This document shows, one piece after another, positions 36,401 through 46,305 of a DNA stretch of 64,000 nucleotides. A program made the translations under genes and the position numbers. Below the pieces are notes generated by a model, which saw only the letters and a list, made by a program, of their open reading frames with translations, was not told the DNA's origin and ran no database searches. How positions within the stretch are numbered: the stretch's first letter is position 1; each line of letters opens with the position of its first letter. The stretch comes from Aquila chrysaetos chrysaetos (lineage: Eukaryota > Chordata > Aves > Accipitriformes > Accipitridae). The DNA is taken from contig NC_044008.1 of NCBI RefSeq assembly GCF_900496995.4, positions 620,001 to 684,000 of the forward strand, read 5' to 3'.

Positions 36401-38734
36401 ATCCTTTCAGGTAGTTGTAGAGAGCGATAAGGTCTCCCCTCAGCCTCCTTTTCTCCAGACTAAACCACCCCAGTTCCTTCAGCCGCTCCTCATAAGACTT
36501 GTGCTCTAGACCCTTCACCAGCTTCGTTGCCCTTCTCTGGAGACGCTCCAGCACCTCAATGTCTCTCTTGTAGTGAGGGGCCCAAAACTGAACACAGTAT
36601 TTGAGGTGCGGCCTCACCAGTGCTGAGTACAGGGGAACAATTACTTCCCTGCTCCTGCTGGCCACACTATTTCTGATAGAAGCCAGGGTGCTGTTGGCCG
36701 CCTTGGCCACCTGGGCACACTGCCGGCTCCTATTCAGCCGGCTGTCGACCAACACCCCCAGGTCTTTTTTTGCCAGGCAGCTTTCCAGCCACTCTTCCCC
36801 AAGCCTGTAGTGCTGCATGGGGTTGTTGTGACCCAAGTGCAGGACCCAGCACTCGGCCTTGTTGAATCAAGTTCGACAATCACATTTGGCGCCGAAGGGG
36901 CTGTGCGGGAACGGCAGCCGGTTGGGTGGGGCAGCTGGGGACAGGCACTGAGGAATGGACTCCAGTGGAGCCAAGCATCCCTGTCCCGCTGGCTTGGTCC
37001 CCTCTGGGGCACCCAGCCGCCCCCCATGGGCTTTGTCCCTCTGGAAGGAGCTGGTAACCCCAGGAGGTGAGGGGGGGCGAGTCTGGGGTAGCTCTGCCCC
37101 CAGGACAGCGGAGCTGGTGGAGGTCCAGGTCCGACCCCTGCATGCTAGTCCCCACTGCTGGATGCCCCCCCCCAGCCCACTCTGCTCCCTGCCCCACAGG
37201 AGATTGAGTTCATGTACAAGCCCGGGAACGTCAGCGCGGCCCCCCCGGTGGTCACCCCGCACCAGCCCCGCCTTGACTGGCAGATGTGGTTCGCAGCCCT
37301 GGCCCACCACAGCAGCAGCCCCTGGTTCACCAGCTTCGTCTACCGCCTGCTGCAGGGCAAGAAGGACGGTGAGTGGGGCTGGGGACAGGTCGTGCCGGGG
37401 GCTCCCCGGGCCCGGTGCTGCGGCAGAGGCAGCGCAAGGCCCCGTACCTGGCAGTTGTGCCGCAGCAAGGACCTCCGTCCTGCGCGGTGGCAGGGATGGA
37501 GGGGGGGCTGCCTGGGCTGAGCCCCCTGGAGCAGCAGGCAGGGCTGCATCCCACCCTGTCTGGGGGCTGTCGCTGGCCCCCTGCAGCAGGTCTGTGTCCC
37601 AGGCCCTTTCCTGGGGATTTGGGGCCGCTGGGCTCCAGCCCTGCAGCGGTTTGGGGTGTCCCCGCAGCGAGGGGCATGGGATCCCGGCAGGGGCTAACGC
37701 TGCGTCTCTGGCAGTGATCCGCCTGGTGCAGGTCGACGAGTCCCGGTACCCCTTCAGCGCTCAGCCCCCCGTCTACATCCGTGCCCAGCTCTACAAGTAC
37801 TGGTTCACCGGCAGCGCCGAGGGCAGGTGAGCGGCACCGGGACGGGTGTGCCAGTGCCTGCACCCCCTCTGCAGCCACGCTTTGCTCCCCAAAGCTGATG
37901 TGACACCACATCGACATGCAAACGGCGCGGGTGTGTGTGCTGGCTGTGCTCAGGTGGCTCGGGGAGGGGGCGTGGGGGGGGGGGGGGGGCTGAATTTGGG
38001 AGCTGCTTCTCACCTGGCTAATTGGCTCATTAACTCGGCAGCTCGTCAGTGCCCTGAGCTCTGCTTTGGCAAGGCTGGGTCGCTGCGTGGGGGGAGGCAG
38101 GAGCCTGGCCCGCTCCTGCCTTGCGGGCAGAGCTGCCCTGCTCCTGCCTGGGCCGGCGGGGTGGAGGGCCGGGCGCTGAGCTCTCCCGTCCCGCAGCGAG
38201 GGCCCTGCGCCGTGGTGGCGGCGGCAGCGCGTGCAGGAGTTCTTCCCCACCGTCTCCTTGGGCGACCCCACGCTGGAGAGCCTGCTCAACCAGCACGGGC
38301 TGAAGGTAAGGCATTGCGCCGCGGCCGCGCCGCGCTCCCGGCCGAGGGGCGGCCCTGACACCCCCCTTCCCCTCGCCCTGCAGGACAAGACGTCGCTGAA
38401 GCGCTCGGCGGACGCCTTCCTTCCCTGGCTGCTGCAGTCCCTCCGCCAGCTCAGCCGCCCCTTCTCCGGCCCCGCCGTCCTCTGGTCCCTGTACCTCGTG
38501 GTGGCCACCGTCTACCTCCTGCGAGCCCTGGGCCGCCGGCCCCGGGGGGGTGCGCCCCCCGCCCGCCACAAAGGCCCCAGGCGGGGGGACCCTGCCGACC
38601 GGGGGGGCGGCGAGAAGAACGGGCAGGTGCGGAGGAAGGAGGCAAAAGAGGCGGAGGAGAAAGGCGAGGGCCGGGCCCGGGGGGCGGCCGATGGCCACGG
38701 CGACGGCCTCCGCGGCACCAAGAAGAAGAAGTAG
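30463..38734 (+). CDS. LMF2: Lipase maturation factor 2
   Basis: Multi-pass ER membrane protein of the LMF family, involved in folding of secreted lipases. There are 14 coding exons: 30463-30559, 31194-31447, 33161-33189, 33480-33676, 33923-34101, 34331-34469, 34864-34998, 35139-35244, 35650-35746, 35892-36074, 37200-37368, 37715-37826, 38197-38305 and 38384-38734. All phases are consistent and give 718 aa (human 707). Conserved strings include [63 protein letters not shown]-type motif (here [20 protein letters not shown]), and [17 protein letters not shown]. Several hydrophobic helices precede a lysine/arginine-rich tail ending KKKK, which fits a di-lysine ER retrieval signal. Intron 10 carries a CR1. 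It converges on MIOX. Confidence 0.97.
36090..36866 (-). mobile_element. CR1 LINE in LMF2 intron 10, with open ORF2 C-terminal part
   Basis: About 780 bp of 5'-truncated CR1 opposite to LMF2. The 3' end keeps the TGATTCTGTGATTCTATG short repeats. Minus-strand frame 36836-36174 is open for 220 codons and encodes the C-terminal part of the CR1 ORF2 reverse transcriptase ([49 protein letters not shown]). This is the youngest-looking repeat in the window. The 5' truncation makes it immobile. Confidence 0.93.
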
Positions 38735-39300
38735 AGCCTGGGGCCGCCGGTCCAGGCCCTGTCTTCCACCCACGGACTGATGGCGCTGCCTGCGGGCCCC
38801 GCTGCCTCCCCTCACCCCGGCTGCCTGCCCCTGCCTGCCTCCCTGGCGTGGGGGTCCCTGGCAGGGGTGCAGGCAGGCCCCCCCCACCCCTGCCGTCACG
38901 CTGCCTGCCTGCCCCGGGGTGAGCTTGCTGCTCTCTTCCCCTGCCAGTGCCTTCACGCACAGCACGGTCATTGCTCGCAGACGGCAGAGCGGGGCAGCTC
39001 CCTCCCCGCTGCCCCTCTGTCTCCTTCTCCCCAGTCTGGGCCCTGTGGTGGGGCCGTGCCGGGCTGCGGCAGGGTGCTGAGCACCGGTGGGATGATGCTC
39101 AGCACTGGCAGGAGCAGCTTTGGGCAGCCGCAGCGAGGCAGCACCAGCCCTCCCGGTTATCCTGCCCGGCCCCTTCGGCCACTGCTGGACCCGCGCTTGG
39201 GGCAGTTTGGGGTGCTGCCCCCCCCGGGCGGGAGGGCTCTGGCTGTAACGTGCTTCCCATCGGCTCATCTGTGAGCACAGAGGTTTCCTATAATTTTCTA

Positions 39301-39306
39301 AATAAA
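39301..39306 (+). terminator. LMF2 polyadenylation signal
   Basis: AATAAA 567 bp after the LMF2 stop, in an AT-richer patch. Confidence 0.8.
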
Positions 39307-39515
39307 GCCTTTGACATTCCAGCCCCGCGGGCTCTCCCTGGAGCTGGGTGGGCTTGGGGGGGGGGGTCCTGCCTCGGCCCTTGCCCTTCTCTCACCTGAT
39401 GAGAGGTGACAGGGACGGCGCCGGTGCCCCCACCTCTCCCTGCTGTGAGCCCTACACCCGTGGGGCTGGGGGCTGCTCAGGGTGCGACGGGCACTGGGGC
39501 TGCGTGACAAGCGGG

Positions 39516-39521
39516 TTTATT
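39516..39521 (-). terminator. MIOX polyadenylation signal
   Basis: AATAAA on the minus strand, about 117 bp past the MIOX stop and 210 bp from the LMF2 signal. Confidence 0.8.
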
Positions 39522-39637
39522 GTATAGTCCCGGTGCTCCCCACGACAAGCCGGCTGCTCCCCCAGGGACTGTGCCGTGGGGCTGGGGTCGAGCGTGGGGT
39601 GCTGGGTGCTGCACCGGTGGTGGGTGGGGGTCCCCGC

Positions 39638-42600
39638 TCACCAGCAGAGCTGCCCGGGGCAGTACTTGTCGATCAGGGACTGGTAGTAGCCCTGGAGCTG
39701 CTGCACGTCGGGCAGCTCCTCCTGCTTGGTGTAGAGGTCGAACTTGCTGCAGGAGCGAGGGTGGGTCAGTGCGGGGGCAAGGGGGCTGCTCCCCCCTCGG
39801 GGGGCCTCGGCCAAGCCCCCCAGCCCCCCCTCTGACCACCCTGGCCACGCACTTGAGCTCCCTGACCCAGGGCAGCATGCGGAGGTCCTCCTCGGTGCAG
39901 AGGTGCAGGTAGTCCCCGTGTGCGTGCCAGGGGTAGAAGGAGTGGAAGCGGACCATGTAGAAAGCCTGGGGAGACGAGGACGTGCCAACCCGGGGCACCC
40001 ACCCTCCCCACGGCGGGTCCCTGCCCCACAGCCCTCGGCGGGGGGGGGTCAGCCCCACATGTGCATCCCCCCCCCCCCCCCCCCCAGCCCTTACCTCCTT
40101 GGGCAGGGCGAAGTTGTTGAACTTCATGACTCGGTACATGTACTCTGGGGAGGGAGGGGGGACGTGCAGGGATGAGCCTGAGCGGCTGGGGCTGGACCCC
40201 CCCCATGCAGGACGGGCGCCCCAAGAGCTGCAGCACACCCCCCCCTGCTCCATGCAAAGGGCTCCAGCTCCGAATCCCCCAGCAAAGGGGGCCGGGGGGG
40301 GGGTGCAGCCACCCCGGCTGCATCGGTGCCCCGTTTGGGGGCAAAGGGCCCTGCCCCAAGGAGGGGACCCCGGCCGGACCCCCCCAGCCCTTACCATCGT
40401 GTCCCCAGGACATGAGGACGTTCTCCAGGCCGCAGTGAGGCTGGTACATCCCATACTCGGTGCTGGGGATGGAGTCGGGTCGGGGGCTTGGGGCTGGACC
40501 CCTCCCCGTACCCCCAGCCCCTTCCCTGGCTGTGACACGGGCTGTGGGGCACAGCACCCCACGGCAGCCTGCCCGGGGGTCCGGCCTCACCTGTACAGGG
40601 GGTCTCTGGTGTCGGGGTTGTCGTGGAAGGTGGAGTCCCCGAAGACCACGGACCTCTGCACCTTGCAGCCCACCGGGAAGGTGTCCCCCACCACAGCCCA
40701 CTGCAGAGGGGTGCGACAGGCGTCCCGCCGGCCCAGGAGGGGGTCCCCAAGGAGGGGTCCCTGGCCAGTGGGATCCCCCATACGCCGGGGGGATCCCCCA
40801 CTGTCCCGCTTACCTGGGGCTCCCCGAAAAGTGCCAGGACCTTCCCCAGGTCGTGCAGCAACCCCACGAGGTGGAACCAGTCTGGGGGCAAGCAGGGCTG
40901 TCACCCCCAGTGGGACACGGCCCCACACGGGCTCCGTGTCAGTGGCGGGGGGGTCAATGGCCCTGCCTTTGTCAGGGTGGGCCCGGCGGATGCCCTCGGC
41001 GGTTTGGTAGGCATGGTAGGAGTTGGGGAAGTCCACGTCCGGGTCGGACTCGTCCACCAGCTGGTCCAGCAGTTCCAGTGCCTCCATGGCGCTCATCTTG
41101 CGCAGGGAGCAGGTCCCGTACTCGGCGCTCTGCGGAGACGGCAGGCACTGGGGATGGTGACCCCCCCCTAACCTGCGCTGCCACCCCGAAACCCCTCGGG
41201 ACCCTCCCTGGAGCCACGTGGGGAGTGGGTGCCCCCCCAAGCAGGCTGGTGTACCAGGGCAGGACCTGCATCGCTTGGGTGCGGGGTGGGGGGGTTGGGC
41301 TGCGGCGTTTGTTCCCCCCCCCCCCCGGCTGCAGGTGGACCCCAGGTGGGACAGGACGGCCCCGGGGCGGGGGGGTTCGCACCTTCTTCCGGACGAAGTC
41401 GACGGTCTGGTGGGTGTGCATCAGCAGGTAGGTGTTGTAGACACGGTCCAGCAGCTTCCCCTCCTGCAGCTCAGCGTCAGGCTCCTGGGGGGCTCCGGTG
41501 GGGTGGGGGGAGCCCCCCTGGCATCCCTCCCAGCCTGGGGCAGCAGACCTCCCACCGGGTTCCTTCAGCCTCTCCCAGCAGTGGAATAAGACCCCCAGCA
41601 CGGCCGGTGGGATGCAGCTGCATCCCCCGCAGCGTGGCATCATACCACCCGACCCTCAGCACCCAGCCTTGTGCAGCAGGACCCCCCCACGCCCCGCCTT
41701 GTGCAGGGGACCCCCCCTGCTGCCTCGGCATCACCACCTGTCCCAGTGGCAGCAGGACCTCCCCAGCCGGGCTCACCGTGTAGTTTCGGTACTCGGACTT
41801 GGCCTTGCCGGACTTGGGCTCCTCGGAGGGGTCAGCGTCCTGCAGCGAGAAAGGTCAGGCTCGGTCAGCGGGGCCGGATCCTGCGCCTGGTCTGGCAGCC
41901 GCGGGACAGAGAGTGAAAACACCCAGGGACAAGGTGTTCCGTGAAGGTTAAGGAGACACGCCATCTCCAAAGGAAAGCCCTGAATGCGCGGCATCGCATG
42001 GCGCTGCACGGCATCGCACAGCATCACACAGTGTTGCATGGCGCCGTACGCCGCTGCACAGCATCGCACAGTGTTGCACGGCGTTGTACACCGCTGCACA
42101 GCATCGCACAGTGTTGCGCAGCACTGCACAGCATCGCACAGCGTTGCACAGCGCTGCACAGCATCACACGGTGCTGCCCCATTCCGGTGCGGAGTGAGGG
42201 CCGTCGCATTGAGGTGCAGAGCAGGGGCCGGGGGGAGCTGCCCACGCTGCCGGCGGGGGTCCTGGCCCGGGGCTCTGCTGGTTTAGGGCAGCAGCTCTCA
42301 GGAGTCGCTGCCTCGACCCCCGCAGCCCCCCGAGCGAGGTCTGTGGGTGCGGCTGAGCCCGTGGGTGCTGCACGACACCCCGCACGCCCTGCAGCCCCCC
42401 GGGGACGGGCACTGCCCGCCTGCCCGGGGGGGGGGACCCCTTCCCTCCCTGCCGAGGGGCGAGTGTTCACTTGTTCCCTGTGGGGCTGGGTCCCGCGTGG
42501 GGCTGGGATGGACGTGGGGCAGGGACACGGAGGGGCTGGGTCCCCCGTGGGGCCGGCACCCCCACCGCAGGGAGGAATTGCGGAGGGTCCCGGAGGATCT

Positions 42601-42999
42601 CCGCCACCCCCCAAGAGGTGACAGCCCCAGTGCTGAGCTGTGCGGGCCCCCAAACCTGCACACAGCTGGGGTGGGGGGTCCCCGAGGGCTACAGCCTGTG
42701 GGCACAGACCCCACGGGGGGGGCGATGCTGTGGGGCTGTGCCCCACGGCCCCAGGGACAGAGGGGGGCTGCACGTGCTGCCTGTGTGTACCCGGGCGGAC
42801 CTGCACCCCGACACGTGGGGATATGCCAGTGGGGTCTGACCCCGAGGCGTGGGGCGATGCGTGTGGGGGCCAGCCCTGAGGTGTGGGGTGACATGCAGGA
42901 GCCTGACCCCGACGTGTGGGGCGATGCAGATGGGTCTGACCCCGAGGTGTGGGGCTCTGGGTCCCGCCTGCCCGTACTCACCGCCCGGAGGCTCCTCAT
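39638..42999 (-). CDS. MIOX: Myo-inositol oxygenase
   Basis: Di-iron oxygenase that opens myo-inositol to D-glucuronate, mainly in kidney. Ten coding exons on the minus strand: 42999-42982, 41839-41777, 41484-41383, 41129-40967, 40881-40814, 40700-40591, 40462-40395, 40144-40095, 39965-39853 and 39746-39638. They give 287 aa (human 285, also ten exons). Iron ligands and active-site residues are all present: DESDPDVDFPNS and H of SYHAYQT, LLHDLGK, SWGHDEYMY, RFHSFYPWH and LIDKYCPG. Exon 1 codes only six residues (MRSLRA). The segment after RNYT (EPDAELQEGK) is longer than in human. The intron after 40967 begins with GC. Intron 1 holds two tandem arrays. Confidence 0.96.
41985..42178. repeat. 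10-bp minisatellite in MIOX intron 1
   Basis: Units CATCGCACAG, CGTTGCACAG and CGCTGCACAG alternate about 19 times. GCACAG is the fixed core. Confidence 0.85.
42690..42965. repeat. Degenerate tandem repeat in MIOX intron 1
   Basis: GACCCCGAGGTGTGGGG(C/A)GATGC-like units recur at about 40-bp steps near the MIOX first exon. The left part (42690-42830) is more diverged. Confidence 0.6.
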
Positions 43000-43060
43000 G
43001 CCGGCGGTGGCGAGGGGCGGTGGGCACACGGGCTCTGGGGCGGCCGCCGGGACCCCCGGC

Positions 43061-43066
43061 TTTATC
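43061..43066 (-). promoter_or_regulatory. TATA-like box of MIOX
   Basis: GATAAA on the minus strand, about 65 bp upstream of the MIOX start codon in GC-rich sequence. Confidence 0.4.
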
Positions 43067-43130
43067 CCCGCGGGGGGTGGCGTGGGGGCGGCTCAGCTTG
43101 CGCCAGCCGGTGCGGGGGCAATCGGTCACC

Positions 43131-43158
43131 AGTTAACCTGCCCCCGGTTAATGTTTGA
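43131..43158 (-). promoter_or_regulatory. HNF1-like half sites upstream of MIOX
   Basis: GTTAAC (43132-43137) and GGTTAATGTTTGA (43146-43158) lie 70-95 bp upstream of the TATA-like box. HNF1 binds GGTTAATNATTAAC and drives kidney and liver genes, which suits MIOX. Motif evidence only. Confidence 0.35.
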
Positions 43159-43159
43159 G

Positions 43160-46100
43160 CCCACGGCACCGGGCTCAGGGGGATGCTGCTCCCGGAGGGT
43201 GGGCAGGGGCTGGCGGGGGGGACTGGCCCGGCCCCTGAGCTGGGTACCCCCACGCTGCAGCCCCCAGAGCTGGGGACCCCTGACCCCCAAGCTGGGGAGC
43301 ACCGGCCACAGGTGACCCTGCCAGCGGCTGATGGTGGCCCCGGGCTGCCGGGCTCCTCGTGGGGGCAAAGGGACTCCTCTGCCCTGCTGCCCGCACCGGC
43401 CGCGGTGACCGCACGGGACGGGGCCACGGCGTGACCCCCCGTCGGGACACGGGGAGCGGGACCGGACCTGGTGCCCTGATGGCACTGGCAACTGCTGTCC
43501 GGCCACTGATGGCCCCAGGGCCACTGTGCTCCTACGGGATCTGTGTCTTAGTGGGACGGGCACCAGCCGCCCCCGTGCCTTGCGGAACGTTAAATTTAGC
43601 GACTGCCGATGTTGTAAGCGTGTGGAGCAAGCCCTCGGCAATGAGCTGCCCCGGAGGGCTGGCAGGGCATCTTGGCCGGGCACGTCCCCTCCCCGGGGGC
43701 CACGAGGTCCTGCCAGGCGGTGGGCGTGCGGCTGGTGCACGCACGTGTACGCTGAACCACGGTCGTGCCGCGCCACGGCCACGTCACTCCTGTTGCCCTG
43801 TGGTTCCTGCGTGCCCGGGCAGAGGCAGGAGTGGGCAGCGGCGGGCACAGTGCCCATGGGCAGGGGCCCTGGGCAGCCCCTGCTGTGCCCATTAGCCGCT
43901 GGCACTAGGGGTGAAGCTCCCCAGCACGGTCCCTGCACCCTCCCACAGGAGCCCCTGAGGCATCTCTCCCCTTTATCTTCCTCCTCCTCATCCTCCTCCT
44001 GCCTGGCTCCTGCCCGCTCCTGCCCAGACCCACTGGCCCCACGCGGCTGTGGGTGCCAGGCGGGCATTGCTGCTGTGACAGATGCTGCACGGCTGTCCCT
44101 GCGCTCGCTGCTGTCCCTGCGCTCGCTGCTGTCCCCACTGCATGGCTGTCCCCGCGCTCGCTGCGGGAAGCAGCCGGTGCTGGTCGTCTTCTGTCGCCGG
44201 TGGCCATGGAACCCGGTTGCCCACACCCTGCCCAAGGCAGCCCCTCGCCCACCCACCCGTTCCATGCCCCATTCCTGTGGGAACATCACCCGGCCTGGCA
44301 CCAGACGTGACCCCTCTTCGCACATTTTATTCTGCACAAAATCAGATTTTTGCTTGAAAAGAAGAGAAGGGGAGTGCTCCGCACTGTGGTGCCTGCCTGG
44401 CCCAGCTCTGGCGCTGCTGTGGGGCAGGATCCAGCCCGGGCACCCACGGGGTTCAGTGCAGCCCCTCTGCAGCCTGGGGAGCACCCAAGGGATGGGGGGG
44501 GTGAAGGCCTTGGGCCCCCACGCATCCCTTGGCAGCACTGCACTGGGCTGCAGCCCGCCCATCCCCATGGGACGGTGCTGGGTCCCTCACCCCTTTGCCA
44601 AACGGGCAGCATTGGGGCCGGGGGGGCTGCAGGCAGAGCTCCTGCCTGCGGTGGGGGCCCTGGCCCAGGAACCTCTGGTGACAGCCATGGGACACCCCAT
44701 CCCGGTCCTGTCCTGCCCCGTCAGCCGGCTCAAGCAAGCGCCGGGACCCCCGGGAAGGAGGAGAGAGGGGCTGGGGTGCTGCTGCAGGCTGGTGCTCCTG
44801 GGGCTGGGGTCTCCTGTAGGCACAGGGGTGCTCCTGGGGGGGGGGGGTGAGGAAAGTGCTCCCAGGAGCAATGAAGGGGATGAAGATGGTCCTTGGGGAG
44901 GGGTCTGCACCCAGGGGGGATGCAGGTGCTCATGGGAGGGGTGAGGGTGGTGCTGGCAGGAGGGGACAAGGGTGCTGGCAGGAAGGATCAAGGTGCCAAC
45001 GGGCTGGGGTCTACCTGCCCTCCTCATGGAGGACTGGATCGGATCCCTGTTGTCCCCCTGCCACCAGCTGCCCGTCCCTGTGCCAGGGCTGAGGGGCAGC
45101 CCAGCACGGGGGTCCGGGCCGGTGACTGGGGCGGCACATCCCCGTCCTGCCAGGCCACAGGGGTGACAGCTCTGCCGGGGTGACACCAGCACTCCTGCGG
45201 CATCACGGTGTGGGGTGACAGGGATACCCAGGGTCCCCTCGTCCCCCTCCATGGGCGCCATCCCAGTCCCCACTGAACCCACAACTTGTCACCAGTGGGG
45301 CCAGGGGCTGTCCCCAGCCTGCCCACGCCATGCCCGAGGCTGCACCAGGGGACAGGAGGGGACAGAGGCAAGGACAGGAAAGAGGAGGGGATGGGGCAGG
45401 AGCGGGGTGTGGGACCCCGGCCATTCCTCTCCCCCCACCGTGCTCGGGGACGGTTTGCCATCCCCCAGTGCCCACCAGCACCTGGTCCTCATCTCACTGC
45501 AGGGCTGTGGGCGGTATTGGAGGGGGATGACATGGGTGCCAGGGGAAGGGGACAGCATCCTCTCCGAGGAGGACGGGACCCCCCACGGCACCCCAGCCTC
45601 CACCCTGGGAAAGGACCCTCCCCAAGGTGCCAAGCCCAACCTGGGACCCCAGTGGGGAAGGTGCTGGGGGCTGCCCTGTGCCCCCACCCTGACTGGGGGA
45701 GGTGGGCTGGAGCGGGGTCCCCTCCACTCTGTCCTCGCATGACCCCCACCCACGCAGCCGTGCCACCCTGGGCAGGGACGGGAGGGGTCTTGGGTGGGGG
45801 CAAGGGGGGTGCCGTGGGGGTGCTGCAGCGGGGCTCGCCCCACCCGTGGCCGCGCATGCTGCGGCAGGGTGCTGAGCTGCTGAGTCAGGCGGGAGCGTGG
45901 CCAGGGGCTCGGCCCCGCGCTCTTGCACAAGGCGCCGGCGCTGCTGCGGTCAGCAGGATCCCCTGCCGCCCCTTGGACCCGTCAACAGCCCCGGCCAGCC
46001 GGGCCACCGCCGGCCACCATGGGCCACCGGCTCCCCGGCCCATGCCCGTGGTCCTCTCCGCTCCACGGGGCTCCGGTTGGCGACGGCGCCGGAGCCCCTC

Positions 46101-46305
46101 TGTGGGGACGCTCCCACCAGCCCCACGTCCCTGGTGGGGCCGTGGCCGGAGCCGGGCTCTGCCCGGGGGGCACCGGGCACCCCCGGAAAGGTGCAGAGGG
46201 AGCCCAGCCACGTCTGACTCTGGAAGCGCTTTAGTGGGGGGTCCCGCGGGGCAGAGCGGGGGGCGCGGGGCCAGGCGGTCTAGTGCAGCGACCCACCCCC
46301 CCCCC
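43160..46305. other. Spacer between MIOX and ADM2, no gene seen
   Basis: Long open frames here have no recognisable domain and reflect high GC. Short iterations are visible (GCTGTCCCTGCGCTCGCTGC near 44085-44165, and GGTGCTGGCAGGA-type words near 44930-45000). No AATAAA was found after the ADM2 stop on the minus strand. Confidence 0.45.

Noticed and set aside
36867-36905. TTTGGCGCCGAA beside the CR1, resembling a retroviral primer-binding site
   Set aside because: Only 12 bases match and no LTR adjoins it. Probably chance or too small a fossil to name.
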